Shown: positions 1 through 8,344, counted from the stretch's first letter. The stretch is DNA of 27,334 nucleotides from Bacillota bacterium (GCA_023391005.1 JAEWBS010000133.1:1-27334); one strand, 5' to 3'. Numbers and translations: made by a program. The notes: a model not told the origin generated them from the letters alone.

Positions 1-386
1 GGCCGGAGCGTTTTTAATGGGTAGAGACCTCTTCTTTATAGTAAACAAGCCTGTTTACTTGGCAAAGGGTTATAAAAAGATGCTGTATCTTTTTCACTTT
101 TAGCACAGCCGAAAGCTTATGCAGTCGTTGCAGCGGTCGGGCGAAGCCATCGACCTCTTTCGTCTATAGGGGTGTGCCGTCTGTCGAGGAGACTTTGGTG
201 GTTAACCTCCGGTCTAGGCCTGCGGGCCGTCGCAGGATGTTTTTAAAGCCGAAAGCCTTGATCGTCGACGTTAGGAGAGAGCAACGGTTTACAGACAATC
301 GGCAAACTGCATTTTCAAAAATTCAATTTTATCCTAAACACTCTGTCAACAGTCTGGAAAAGACGCTTGAAAGGAAGCGTTTCTAG
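1..386. repeat. Non-coding stretch with a divergent dispersed repeat (copy A)
   Basis: I see no convincing gene here; the plus-strand open frame at 174-386 has no family features. Bases 58-170 resemble 19703-19818 in the same orientation: both contain GCAAAGGGTT near their start, then TGCAG, AGCGGTC and CGAAGCCATCGACC in the same order. A perfect 7-bp inverted repeat (GTAAACA/TGTTTAC) lies at 41-58, and a small hairpin (ACGCTT/AAGCGT) at 363-380 sits right against the ATPase remnant that begins at 387. This suggests a repeat unit whose insertion or associated deletion removed the rest of that gene. The function of the repeat is unknown. Confidence 0.5.
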
Positions 387-551
387 GGGATCGCGATCGT
401 CGCTGGGTTGAGCGGCTTGTCTGCAGGTATTGATATGCTGGCGCTACCGGTGTCCTTCGTGCCGTGGCTTTTATTGATTTTGGCAGGGTACTGCGTCTCC
501 GCACAAGTAATTAAAAAGCTCTATGTCAAGCGATATGGAGAGTGGCTGTAA
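387..551 (+). pseudogene. C-terminal remnant of an MgtA-type P-type ATPase
   Basis: The 54 codons following an in-frame TAG (384-386) encode a C-terminal membrane segment and tail with the pattern ALPVSFVPWLLLILAGY...QVIKKLYVKRYGEWL, then TAA. This matches the last transmembrane helix and the KxxYxxRYG(E)W tail of Mg2+-transporting P-type (P3B, MgtA/MgtB) ATPases, which are normally about 900 residues. The upstream sequence encodes nothing ATPase-like, so only the tail remains and there is no start codon or phosphorylation domain. It ends 16 bases from the converging SEDS gene. The family call rests on the tail alone; the decay is clear. Confidence 0.6.
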
Positions 552-567
552 TCCCGCAAAAAACATA

Positions 568-1713
568 CTAGCAAAACATTGCATGGTGTGTATGCATATG
601 TACAGAAAGCACCAGCCCTATCCCCATATAAGAGGTTAATGTTGAGGAACCCCCGCATGAGATAAACGGTAATGGGTTGCCAATAACAGGCAACACTGAA
701 ATATTCATTCCAACATTGAGCATTGTTTGAAAGGATAGCATTGCGAAAATGCCGATACAAATCAATTGCCCCAGGGTGTCGGACGCTTTTCCTGCAAATG
801 ATATAATCCGCCCCCACAGGCATAGCAATATAATAAACAAAATTACAATTCCAACAAATCCGAAGCATTCTCCCAAAAATGAAAAAATGAAATCGTTATG
901 CATTTCCGGAATATAGGTATGACCCGCATTCCAAATGCCGCTTCCTCCAACACCTCCTGACGCAAGCGCTAAACTCGCCCTGTGCTGTTGGTAATAAAAT
1001 CCTTGAATATCCTGCGCCGATGGGTCATACAACGCCATAATTCGCTGTTTTTGAAAATTATTCAAAACTGAAAACCAGAGGATCGGCAAAGATGCGCCTA
1101 AAAAAACCGCGCCACCTAAGAGATGTTTCCAACTGATTTCTGCGCAAAACAACATGCAGATGGCAGTGACAGCGATAATGAGTGCCGAGCCATCGTCACC
1201 CTGAAAATGCAACAGGAGTACCGGTATGGCCCCATGCACCATTAGACCGCCGAGACACAAGGGGCGATGAATATCCTTTTGCACCATATGGATATGATAC
1301 GCAAAGATCAAAATAAATGCAATGCGCAACAGTTCCGCTGGCTGAAACGACAAATTAATCCCGGGAATAATGAGCCACCGCTTATCCTCCGGTCTGCCCG
1401 AAGCGCCAACACCTATTAAAAATGTCAGGAGTAACAGCAGATAGCATATGGGAACGTAAAATTTCCACGCTTTTGCCATAGCCCTGTAATCGATGAGGGA
1501 TATGGCGACTGCACTGCAGATTCCCAAACCAATTGAAATGCCCTGCACCCATAAATTTCTTTTACTGATCCCTAAGCTAACTGCATATCCCGAATCCAGA
1601 ATGCCGCTTAACAAAATTAAGCTAAGGGAAGATAACAAAAGGCACAAGACCCAAACGAGGAGGCTTGTTCTACGAAAATATAGAAAAATTCTGCTCTGCA
1701 AACTTTTTATCAT
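568..1713 (-). CDS. SEDS-family peptidoglycan glycosyltransferase (RodA/FtsW/SpoVE-like)
   Basis: A polytopic membrane protein of 381 residues, a normal length for the SEDS family, which polymerises lipid II into glycan strands together with a class B PBP. Visible family signatures are SFQPAELLRI (122-131), RIMALYDPS (224-232), the extracellular PEMHNDFIF loop (269-277) whose Asp274 matches the essential SEDS aspartate, and NVGM...LPVIGNPLPFISCGGSS (333-356). About ten hydrophobic segments are present. The start is supported by AGGTGG eight bases upstream. It is the last gene of a minus-strand group, 30 bases after the PAP2 gene. No PBP partner is visible in the window, so whether it serves elongation, division or sporulation cannot be decided. 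Confidence 0.9.
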   Translation of the reverse strand: MIKSLQSRIFLYFRRTSLLVWVLCLLLSSLSLILLSGILDSGYAVSLGISKRNLWVQGISIGLGICSAVAISLIDYRAMAKAWKFYVPICYLLLLLTFLIGVGASGRPEDKRWLIIPGINLSFQPAELLRIAFILIFAYHIHMVQKDIHRPLCLGGLMVHGAIPVLLLHFQGDDGSALIIAVTAICMLFCAEISWKHLLGGAVFLGASLPILWFSVLNNFQKQRIMALYDPSAQDIQGFYYQQHRASLALASGGVGGSGIWNAGHTYIPEMHNDFIFSFLGECFGFVGIVILFIILLCLWGRIISFAGKASDTLGQLICIGIFAMLSFQTMLNVGMNISVLPVIGNPLPFISCGGSSTLTSYMGIGLVLSVHMHTHHAMFC

Positions 1714-1743
1714 TCTTTAGCCACCTGCTTTTGTGAAAGATTT

Positions 1744-2355
1744 CTAATGCCCATTCAATCTTTTATGGAGCGGAATGGTAATGGTGAGAATGATGGTTCC
1801 CGCCAAATATCCACCGATGACATCACTGGGATGATGCGCACCTAAATAAACTCGGCTAAACCCCACTGCCAGCAAAAATAGAACGGCGAAAGAAACAGCA
1901 GCCAATTTGCTCCAATTAAACTTCATTTTAATAATCAAAATATACACCAACATTCCTACAAATGCCATGCCATACATAGCATGACCGCTGGGAAAGCTGT
2001 ATCCATGCACTTGTGTGAGGCGAAAGTCTGCCGGGCGCTCTATAGCTAACAGAGTTTTAAGTATTTTGTTCATTACTATGGCCATCCCTAGGGTGCATCC
2101 CACAGGAAACCCCACAGAAAACCGTGTTTTGGGCAATAAAAATAAAAGACAGCTTACTGCTGCATATCCATACCATTTCCCCAAAATTGATAGTGCTTTG
2201 CAGAGAATCGTATTCAACTGACTGTGTATGCTTCTCACAAGTTGTTCGATGGCGCTATCCCATTCTGTAACAGGTTCAGCGCCCACAAAGATAGCAAGTG
2301 TGATGAATAAGGCGCTCGAAAAAAAGAAGAGGATGATCCACGGTTTTAGCTTCAT
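1744..2355 (-). CDS. PAP2-family membrane phosphatase
   Basis: A 203-residue integral membrane phosphatase of the PAP2 superfamily. All three catalytic motifs are present: K100...R107-P108 (KTLLAIERP), P122-S-G-H125, and S167-R168...H174 (SRVYLGAHHPSDV). Bacterial relatives of this size dephosphorylate phosphatidic acid, phosphatidylglycerophosphate or undecaprenyl pyrophosphate (BcrC-like). A longer open frame reaches 2517 and would overlap the end of the lipoprotein gene. I chose the ATG at 2355 because GGAAGG lies eight bases upstream and the protein then starts directly with a membrane helix. Its position before a SEDS polymerase makes an undecaprenyl pyrophosphate recycling role attractive, but that is inference. 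Confidence 0.87.
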   Translation of the reverse strand: MKLKPWIILFFFSSALFITLAIFVGAEPVTEWDSAIEQLVRSIHSQLNTILCKALSILGKWYGYAAVSCLLFLLPKTRFSVGFPVGCTLGMAIVMNKILKTLLAIERPADFRLTQVHGYSFPSGHAMYGMAFVGMLVYILIIKMKFNWSKLAAVSFAVLFLLAVGFSRVYLGAHHPSDVIGGYLAGTIILTITIPLHKRLNGH

Positions 2356-2437
2356 TCGTTTTTCCTTCCATTGTGTGGCTTCGGGGATTGCCGTCCATTG
2401 TCTCACTTCCTTAAGGGCTAACCACATTCCTAAAGAA

Positions 2438-4291
2438 TTAGTTAAGTGCTGGATGATAAACTCCGAATCCTGATTCATTTTCACAAACATAAGAAAACAA
2501 TATCTTTCCATCTTCATTCACAGCAAGCATAGTAACATAGGCACCTGTGACAACAAGTGGCATTTCGGAAAGTGTACCGGCTTTAAAATCTATTTGCATA
2601 AAAATTGGTCTTCTTGGTTCGTCATAGTCTTCTTTCGGAGCGTAAATATACCAAAGATTAGGTTGTTCTGGATGGGGCAGGCATTGGTATTGAAAGCTGT
2701 TGTATCTCACTTGTAACCAATCAATCTGCTCGAGCTTACCCTTTTCAAAATCGTAATAATAGTTGCCTCTCGCTTTTTCTGAGCGGGTAATTGGGTCGTA
2801 ATAGATTGCACCGGCCTGATTGTACTCGTAATATCCCCCGGAATGTTCGAATGTGGCAGTTAAAGGGATTTCATCCAATGTATTACCTTTTGTGTCAATT
2901 ATTCGAAAATAGGCCGCTGCCCTTTCCCACATTTCCACACCTGTAAATAACCGATCATTACCATTGCCTATGAAACAAATGGGGTACATAAATTTGTAGT
3001 CGACGACGTTATCGGATTCCGGTTCGGGGTGTTTTTGCAATAGCTTCGGTTCGGCGTTTTCTGCTATTTCGCACAAATACACGCCGTCTTTTATAACGTA
3101 GGCCGCCAGAGATATATCATCGCTGAGAATTAAGGCAGCTTTTTCAGGTAAATTCGTGAGTAGTTTTTCTGGCCACGGTCTACGTTCTTTTACCCGCAAG
3201 CTATCGTCAAACAAATAAACCGCCGTGTTTGTGCGAATTATAAGGCCGTTTCTGCCGTTACGAAAGCCTGTTATATTTTCCGAATCAAACTGATACACGA
3301 CCTGATCGGCTTGCTGTACCATCGTTTCAAGATTCAAGGTATCGGCCGTGAGCGTCCCGCCATCTGTATGAAATCTATATGCCATGTCTCCAATAGTGAT
3401 AATGTTCTCCAAGCCAAAAAAATTCATATTGGATGTAGTATAATAATCCTCATTAGCAGTATCATTCCATAGCAATGGGAATGTTTTTACATCACCTTGT
3501 ATAGTAACCGGATTATCAGGAAGCTCAGAGATGATTTTTTGCGGAACATAGCCAATTTGCTCGTCCCAAAAAAGATCTAATGTGATGATTTTATTGATTA
3601 TAGTAATATTATTATTGGAGCGATCTTCCACTGACAATTGAACTGCGTCTACACCATTATCCGCCAAAGGTGTGATTTTTGTTATAGTCAAGTCGCCTAA
3701 ATATTTATGTTGCGCATCATAACTAAACCTTAGCAGAACATTATTATTCTTATAGTCAAACCACTCACTTAAGGATGGCAGGTATTCAGACGGCCCAACA
3801 CCGGTATTCTCACCGCCATACATAAGCTTTGCCAATAACATATATTCATCAAGGTTTAATTCATGATAATAGTGCCCGTCTTCATTCTTAATAAAGGATA
3901 AATAAGCATCTGAATCCCCAAACTCTCCTAAAATCCCCCAACGGCGTAATCTGCGGGAAATCGGGAAATATATATCGCCGCTGTCACTCAGTAGGTCACC
4001 ATAATGAAAATTGTCAGGATAATCTTTAATAAGGTTGGCAAGGTACTCATCATTCTTCCAAAATTCAACGCTTGCCACCTGCTCGGCGCTGGGTTTTTCC
4101 AGTATAGGCATACGCCAAGTGAATAAAATTGCATCCGACTGCGATGCGGAAGAAAACTCAACCGTTTTAGGTACAGATGAAGTGATCTCTTCTTCAGATG
4201 ACACGTTCTCAGCGGTGGATGGCATTGCTGCCGGACTGTTACAAGCGGCCAATAAAAGGGCGAGTGTCAAAAAAATGGATAGATGCTTCAT
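2438..4291 (-). CDS. Large lipoprotein, possible beta-propeller, function unknown
   Basis: A 617-residue exported lipoprotein. It begins with a short charged n-region, a hydrophobic core and a lipobox LLAAC with Cys17 as the predicted lipidation site, followed by an acidic Ser/Glu-rich linker (about 20-45). The rest is rich in aromatic residues and short beta-like segments, for example DSENITGFRNGRNGLIIRT and DDISLAAYVIKDGVYLCEI, compatible with a propeller-type extracytoplasmic domain. I recognise no catalytic motif and no named family. GGAGG lies ten bases before the ATG. It is first in the group lipoprotein-PAP2-SEDS, with 82 bases before the PAP2 start, so a sensor or scaffold role at the cell surface is possible but unproven. 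Confidence 0.75.
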   Translation of the reverse strand: MKHLSIFLTLALLLAACNSPAAMPSTAENVSSEEEITSSVPKTVEFSSASQSDAILFTWRMPILEKPSAEQVASVEFWKNDEYLANLIKDYPDNFHYGDLLSDSGDIYFPISRRLRRWGILGEFGDSDAYLSFIKNEDGHYYHELNLDEYMLLAKLMYGGENTGVGPSEYLPSLSEWFDYKNNNVLLRFSYDAQHKYLGDLTITKITPLADNGVDAVQLSVEDRSNNNITIINKIITLDLFWDEQIGYVPQKIISELPDNPVTIQGDVKTFPLLWNDTANEDYYTTSNMNFFGLENIITIGDMAYRFHTDGGTLTADTLNLETMVQQADQVVYQFDSENITGFRNGRNGLIIRTNTAVYLFDDSLRVKERRPWPEKLLTNLPEKAALILSDDISLAAYVIKDGVYLCEIAENAEPKLLQKHPEPESDNVVDYKFMYPICFIGNGNDRLFTGVEMWERAAAYFRIIDTKGNTLDEIPLTATFEHSGGYYEYNQAGAIYYDPITRSEKARGNYYYDFEKGKLEQIDWLQVRYNSFQYQCLPHPEQPNLWYIYAPKEDYDEPRRPIFMQIDFKAGTLSEMPLVVTGAYVTMLAVNEDGKILFSYVCENESGFGVYHPALN

Positions 4292-4377
4292 TATGGAAGC
4301 CTCCTCAAAAAACAGATGTGATTTCGATCGACCTTATCGCCCTTAGACTTGCTAATTCAATATTTTACTTTAGGCGT

Positions 4378-4406
4378 ATTATATCATATTATCGCCGCAT
4401 TACAAA
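4378..4406 (-). promoter_or_regulatory. Candidate promoter for the lipoprotein group
   Basis: Read on the minus strand, a perfect TATAAT (4378-4383) lies 17 bp downstream of TTTGTA (4401-4406), a weak -35. It is about 87 bases upstream of the lipoprotein ATG and just outside the left element boundary, so the integrated element lies immediately upstream of this promoter. Confidence 0.4.
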
Positions 4407-4410
4407 TAAC

Positions 4411-4451
4411 GAAAGACATAGCTTCCCCTTCCCCACGGTATCATAGGGACA
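4411..4451. other. attL of the integrated element
   Basis: The chromosomal arm is 4411-4428 (GAAAGACATAGCTTCCCC), the presumed crossover core is TT at 4429-4430, and the element arm is 4431-4451 (CCCCACGGTATCATAGGGACA minus its last base in family terms). The element arm is an inverted copy, 18/21 identical, of 19661-19681. Large serine recombinases use att sites that are imperfectly symmetric around a 2-bp core, so both ends of an integrated element look like inverted repeats, as seen here. The exact core position is inferred from the symmetry and from the related intact hairpin at 20876-20917. Confidence 0.72.
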
Positions 4452-4486
4452 TTTTCTAAACCGTGGTGAAGTGGGGCGGTATGTAC

Positions 4487-4516
4487 CGGCAGGCAGTGAG
4501 GTTTCGCTGCCTGCCG
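4487..4516 (-). terminator. Perfect 10-bp hairpin after the recombinase gene
   Basis: CGGCAGGCAG (4487-4496) pairs perfectly with CTGCCTGCCG (4507-4516), ten bases beyond the recombinase stop codon. There is no U-tract on the minus strand, so it may be an mRNA 3' stabiliser or a weak terminator. It is preceded on the plus strand by GGTATGTAC, as is the hairpin at 6574-6594. Confidence 0.45.
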
Positions 4517-4525
4517 ATTGCCGTT

Positions 4526-6193
4526 TTATGCGACCTCTGATGGATCGCCCGGTGTTTCTTGTTCCTCCTGCTGTTCGGCTGCATTGTCCATCAATCCGAT
4601 ATCCCGATAGTAAATATTGATTTCCTGTGGGGCGGTGTGAGACCATTTCTCGTCACGCTCCCCGACCTCCACCCGCTCAATGAAGAGGTTCAGGATTTCG
4701 GCGGTGAGCTCGTTGATCTCTGTGTACTGCTTCGCCTTTTCGATGAAAGCACTGACGTTAGCTACCGAGCCTTTCAAGTTTTCCAGCTCGCTTTCCCTTT
4801 GGGGGATGGCGGTCTGGATTTCTTTTTGCTCGGCAAGGTAGTCACCACTGAGCTTTCGGAACACTTCATTTGGGATTTTGCCCAGTACGTTGTCTTCATA
4901 GAGCCTTTTGAAAAGAGCGGTCAACTCGGTATCCCTACGCCTAAACCCTTCCAGCTCCCGCTCTGTTCGGGCAATCTCCCTGCGAATCTCAGCCCCGTTC
5001 TTTTGCGTGATGTGCTTGGCGAAAAGCAGCTCATTCTGCCTTGCAAAGTGTGTCGCCCGGTGCAGGTCGTCTAAAAGGATGGCGGCGAGCTGTGACTCTC
5101 TGATGTAATGCCCAGAGCAGGTTTCCTTGCCCCGTTTTCTGTAGGTAGAGCATTGAAAGTTGTTTTTAACCGCCTCCATGGTGTGCGCCCTGCTAAGCAC
5201 CAGCGCCTTTCCGCAGTCCTTGCAGTAAATCAGACCTGAGAAAATATTCTGCTCCGCCATCTTGGCAGGGCGGCGCTTATGCTTGCGTATATCCTGCACT
5301 ATATCCCAAGTAGCCTGGTCTATCAACGGCTCATGGGTATTTTCTATCCGCATTTGCTCATTTTCAGGACGCTTGACACGCTTCTTGTTTTTGTAGGACA
5401 GGGTGGTATATCTGAGATTGATGGTATGCCCGAGATACACCTCATCCTCCAGTATCTTTCCCACCGTTGTGGATATCCAGTAGTACGGTTTGATAGGATC
5501 AAAGCCGACAATCTTAACGCCGTTTTTCTTGTGATAGTAATAGGCGGGGATTGGAATCTGCTCCTTGCGAAGCTGCATGGCAATTTGAGTGGGGCCTTTA
5601 CCTCCAAGGCACAGCGAGAAAATGTACTGGACAATGGGTGCTGTTTCCTCATCGGGAATGATTTTGCGTTTGGGATCGTCAGGATCTTTTTGATACCCGA
5701 AGGGAGGTCTTGAACCCACCCTTGCACCACTTTCGGCCTTGATTTTGGCGGCGGCTTTTCCCTTCTTGCTGCAGTCTTTCGCATACCATTCGTTGATGAT
5801 ATTTTTGAACGGAGTGAATTCATTGTCCCCATAGAGGCTGTCCACGCCGTCGTTCGTTGCGATAAACCGCACGCCATAGCTTGGAAAGATCAGCTCCGTG
5901 TACTGACCGACCATGAGGTACTCGCGCCCGAATCGACTCATATCTTTCACGATAATGGTAGCGACCTCACCGTTTTCCACCAGCTCGATCATTTCCTGAA
6001 AGGCCGGTCTTTGAAAGTTTGTACCCGAGTAGCCATCGTCATAGAGGAACTTAACATTCTCAAAGCCATTGTCCTTTGCGTACTTCTCCAGCATCATCCG
6101 CTGGTTCTGAATGCTGTTGGAGTCCCCCTGGCTGCCGTCGTCCTGACTGAGCCTTGCGTATAAAAGTGTGTATTTTTCGTTTGCCTGTTTCAT
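4526..6193 (-). CDS. Large serine recombinase (Tn1549/TnpX-like, DUF4368 type)
   Basis: A 555-residue site-specific recombinase that integrates and excises DNA through a covalent phosphoserine link. The resolvase domain (about 8-155) has LYARLSQDD with catalytic Ser16 and Arg14, plus KDMSRFGRE (83-91). Next come the recombinase domain (about 165-300, GSRPPFGY at 160-167), a zinc ribbon with Cys324/Cys327 and Cys348/Cys359, and a long charged coiled coil (about 390-490). The C-terminal tail has the NIYYR...IG pattern typical of the Firmicutes DUF4368 group. AAAGGAG lies seven bases before the ATG. It sits right beside attL, as expected for the enzyme that mobilised this element. Length and domains are complete, so it is probably active. 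Confidence 0.95.
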   Translation of the reverse strand: MKQANEKYTLLYARLSQDDGSQGDSNSIQNQRMMLEKYAKDNGFENVKFLYDDGYSGTNFQRPAFQEMIELVENGEVATIIVKDMSRFGREYLMVGQYTELIFPSYGVRFIATNDGVDSLYGDNEFTPFKNIINEWYAKDCSKKGKAAAKIKAESGARVGSRPPFGYQKDPDDPKRKIIPDEETAPIVQYIFSLCLGGKGPTQIAMQLRKEQIPIPAYYYHKKNGVKIVGFDPIKPYYWISTTVGKILEDEVYLGHTINLRYTTLSYKNKKRVKRPENEQMRIENTHEPLIDQATWDIVQDIRKHKRRPAKMAEQNIFSGLIYCKDCGKALVLSRAHTMEAVKNNFQCSTYRKRGKETCSGHYIRESQLAAILLDDLHRATHFARQNELLFAKHITQKNGAEIRREIARTERELEGFRRRDTELTALFKRLYEDNVLGKIPNEVFRKLSGDYLAEQKEIQTAIPQRESELENLKGSVANVSAFIEKAKQYTEINELTAEILNLFIERVEVGERDEKWSHTAPQEINIYYRDIGLMDNAAEQQEEQETPGDPSEVA

Positions 6194-6276
6194 CTATAAG
6201 CTCCTTTCCGGCAAACCGAATACGGTACCAAGCATCATACCGCAACAGTCTGCACAAGTCTATGTCTAAGAGGAAA

Positions 6277-6522
6277 TTATCTGCCCTGCCCCATGTCGAT
6301 GAGGCGAAGCAGTTTTTCAGTGGCGGATTCAGAAGAAACAGGACGAAGGAAGGAGCGAATTTTGAAGGTCTTTCCCTCCAGAACCATCTCTCTTTCCCGA
6401 AAGAATCCCTCCTCCGAAACGATAGCCAGCGTGTCGTCAAAGGTGAGGACGGGATACCCGAAAGGGGATACGGTGTGAGGATTGCTGGCAGCATAGCTGC
6501 CACAGTTTGCTGTTTCTTTCAT
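6277..6522 (-). CDS. Small transposon-associated protein (TnpW-like)
   Basis: An 81-residue protein whose core GFFREREMVLEGKTFKIRSFLRP is followed by SSESATEKLLRLIDMG. Small proteins of this layout (a GK-T-F/Y-x-I/V strand segment, then T-x-x-K-L-x-R-L-I) commonly lie next to serine recombinases in Clostridia elements and are often labelled TnpW; the assignment is by pattern, not alignment. AAGGAG lies nine bases before the ATG. It lies 83 bases upstream of the recombinase in the same direction, so the two are probably co-transcribed. A role in controlling excision is possible but not shown. Confidence 0.6.
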   Translation of the reverse strand: MKETANCGSYAASNPHTVSPFGYPVLTFDDTLAIVSEEGFFREREMVLEGKTFKIRSFLRPVSSESATEKLLRLIDMGQGR

Positions 6523-6547
6523 ATGGCGATTCTCCTTTTTTGTGTTC

Positions 6548-6594
6548 CCCCGGTCAGATGCCGGGGTATGTACTGCCGCCGGAGACAGGCGGCA
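6548..6594 (-). terminator. Two adjacent hairpins between RHH and TnpW-like genes
   Basis: CCCCGG (6548-6553) pairs with CCGGGG (6561-6566), and TGCCGCC (6574-6580) pairs with GGCGGCA (6588-6594). They lie just beyond the stop of the ribbon-helix-helix gene at 6607. Neither is followed by a clear U-tract. The GGTATGTAC preceding the second hairpin (6565-6573) is shared with the hairpin at 4487-4516. Confidence 0.4.
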
Positions 6595-6606
6595 TCAAGC
6601 GCAGAG

Positions 6607-7041
6607 CTAAAACAAGTCTTCAGATTCTTCCTCTGTACCTGAGAGTTCTTCAGCCTCTTTCACAGCCTTGGAGAGAGGGACAAAGCCCTTATGCCGATTC
6701 ACCAGCTTAACTGCTTTTCCCCGAAGGCTGCGGTCAATGTCGTAGGGAAGCTCCACGGCGGTTGCCAGCAGCATGTAAATTTGCGCCAGCTCGACAGCGA
6801 TTTTGTAAGAGAGTTTGGAGAGATGTTGCTCCAACTCCTTGATTTCACTGCGCTCAATTTGTTGGTAGATGCCCACCAGCTCGCCGGTAAATTGCCGCAT
6901 CAGATCACGGCTGAAATACTCGCGGATGGCGGCATTGATGAGTTCCGAGCGATTGGAAAAGCCAAACTCAGCGTATTTTTCATCGGCAAGCCTGATGGTA
7001 TCGACCGGAAGGGAGACAGTTATTTTTTCTGTCTTACTCAT
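6607..7041 (-). CDS. Ribbon-helix-helix protein, paralogue 1
   Basis: A 144-residue protein with an N-terminal ribbon-helix-helix (MetJ/Arc/CopG) DNA-binding domain: a KITVSLPVD beta strand (6-14), then two helices ending in SNRSELINAAIREYFSRD (29-46). The remaining 95 residues are mostly helical, with a tail of acidic residues. Similar length and matching middle sections (SKLSYKIAVELAQ here, AKLDAKICRQLFR in its neighbour) mark it as a paralogue of the upstream protein. Its ATG overlaps the neighbour's stop by eight bases (ATGAGTAA), so they are translationally coupled and may form a heterodimer. Plausible roles are repression, plasmid-like partition or relaxosome accessory function; none can be chosen from sequence. 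Confidence 0.75.
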   Translation of the reverse strand: MSKTEKITVSLPVDTIRLADEKYAEFGFSNRSELINAAIREYFSRDLMRQFTGELVGIYQQIERSEIKELEQHLSKLSYKIAVELAQIYMLLATAVELPYDIDRSLRGKAVKLVNRHKGFVPLSKAVKEAEELSGTEEESEDLF

Positions 7042-7465
7042 AATCGTCCTCCCTCATCGGGGAATGCTGGTGGACATAGATATCGTCATACCGGATGTTT
7101 CCGATGGTGTTTTTCACATCCTTGACGCATTTCTGGCGCAGCCGTTTCAGCGTTTCTTCATCGGCACCGGGGACGGTGGTGGCGGTCACATGGGCCACCA
7201 TGGACAGCTCCACGCACAGGCGGAAGAGCTGTCGGCAGATTTTTGCATCCAGCTTCGCCACCTGATCGGCCAGAAAAGAAAGCGTAGTTTTGTTCATGTA
7301 ATCGGTGTCGCTCAGGCTGTGGAGATAGCCGAGATAAAATTCGGTGGCTGCACCCACAAAGGCGCTGCGGCTGGGATAATCGTAGAGGGGATACTCCGCA
7401 TCCACCCGCTTCAGCAGTTCGGGTTTCATGTGAATTCCTACTTTTGTTTTGTTGTCGTCACTCAT
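7034..7465 (-). CDS. Ribbon-helix-helix protein, paralogue 2
   Basis: A 143-residue protein starting with a ribbon-helix-helix domain: TKVGIHMKPELLKRVD (6-21) followed by YPSRSAFVGAATEFYLGYL. The C-terminal part is helical and resembles that of the next gene at spaced positions, indicating an old duplication. AAAGGAG lies nine bases before the ATG. It is the first gene of the pair and sits downstream of a 520-base non-coding stretch that could hold its binding sites. It is not recognisably MobC, CopG or ParG. Confidence 0.75.
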   Translation of the reverse strand: MSDDNKTKVGIHMKPELLKRVDAEYPLYDYPSRSAFVGAATEFYLGYLHSLSDTDYMNKTTLSFLADQVAKLDAKICRQLFRLCVELSMVAHVTATTVPGADEETLKRLRQKCVKDVKNTIGNIRYDDIYVHQHSPMREDDYE

Positions 7466-7989
7466 GATAACACTCTCCTTTTTTCTTGATTTCCGCTTCG
7501 GACGGCTGGGAAAGTGGCGGAATCTCTGGTGTTTCTGCGTTCTGGACTTCTCAATAGAATACCCATTTCCATTCCGTGCACCTTATCCGACCACGGTGAA
7601 ACACCGCTCCGCGCCCCGCACTGCGGGACGCTGTGGCCGTCAGGGGGCCGCTTGCGGGCACCTGACTTTATCCTGCTCATCCCTTCGTCCGTGGGGAATG
7701 CATGGGGGTTCTGAATCCTTTGACTGAATCGTACTTTCCTGACAGATCCCCGCAAAGCCCTCCGTTGCGGTTCTGCTCTGGTTCGGTGCAGGGATGCCAC
7801 CTCGTTCGTCAAAGCGGCACATGGGGCGACACAGGAGCGAACAAGGGGCATAGGTGGGAGTCCTCGGGTCATTCCTCGAAAGGGGATTATCATCAGAGAA
7901 AAATAGCAAAGCCAGCCCCAGCCTATTTCTTCTTTTCTGTAATAATTTCTTGTTATCCTGGGTGGTTCTTTATTCTCTCTTGTTTTATC
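7466..7989. other. 524-base stretch without a credible gene
   Basis: Open frames cross this stretch on both strands, but their products are Arg/Pro/Ser-rich without recognisable domains and lack ribosome binding sites. It contains short inverted repeats such as CCGCACTGCGG near 7615-7627 and CCGCTTGCGG near 7648-7657. It lies between a replication-initiator-like gene and the RHH pair, a place where an origin of transfer or replication might be. That is inference only: there is no relaxase in the window and I cannot identify a nic site. Confidence 0.35.
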
Positions 7990-8313
7990 CTATCGCTGTG
8001 TGACAGGGGGAGAGGGCTCACCATGAACCGAGGGGGTGTTCAGAGGGAGCAGCTCATAGGAGTTGTTCTGCTGGCGGCCATCACCGAAGTTGTGATTCAC
8101 TCTGATGAGTCCGAACTTCTCCAGTTGCTTGATGGCACGGCCTGTGGAGCTGTCGGAGATGCCGCAGGCTTTGGCGATGGTCTGCCTGCTGGGATAGCAG
8201 CCGTTCACCTTGTTGTGGCAGCAAAGCAGGTAGCAGTAGACGGCAAAGACTATGGGCGGCAGTTGATAATCAAAAATCCTCCTTGGCAATATGACAAAGG
8301 GTTCTCGCTTCAT
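7990..8313 (-). CDS. HTH_36-type replication-initiator-like protein
   Basis: A short protein of 107 residues in which residues 4-75 form a winged-helix/HTH_36-type domain: FVILPRRIFD, then YPSRQTIAKACGISDSSTGRAIKQLEKFGLI (about 41-71) with a clear recognition helix and wing (IRVNHNFG). Such domains occur in plasmid and integrative-element replication initiators and in phage DnaD-like proteins; full initiators are usually longer, so this may be only the DNA-binding part or a dedicated regulator. AAGGAGGACAG lies seven bases before the ATG. Five 65-bp repeats lie directly upstream, in the position expected for iterons or for a leader that controls this gene. Confidence 0.65.
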   Translation of the reverse strand: MKREPFVILPRRIFDYQLPPIVFAVYCYLLCCHNKVNGCYPSRQTIAKACGISDSSTGRAIKQLEKFGLIRVNHNFGDGRQQNNSYELLPLNTPSVHGEPSPPVTQR

Positions 8314-8344
8314 TTTTCTGTCCTCCTTCTCGCTTTGAAAAAAG

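Noticed and set aside
174..386. 70-residue plus-strand open frame
   Set aside because: Basic, low-information product with no ribosome binding site, in a repeat-like stretch.
7462..7909. Minus-strand open frames of 143 and 89 residues between the RHH pair and the HTH_36 gene
   Set aside because: Arg/Pro/Ser-rich composition, no ribosome binding sites and no domain pattern; they look like chance frames in a GC-rich non-coding stretch.
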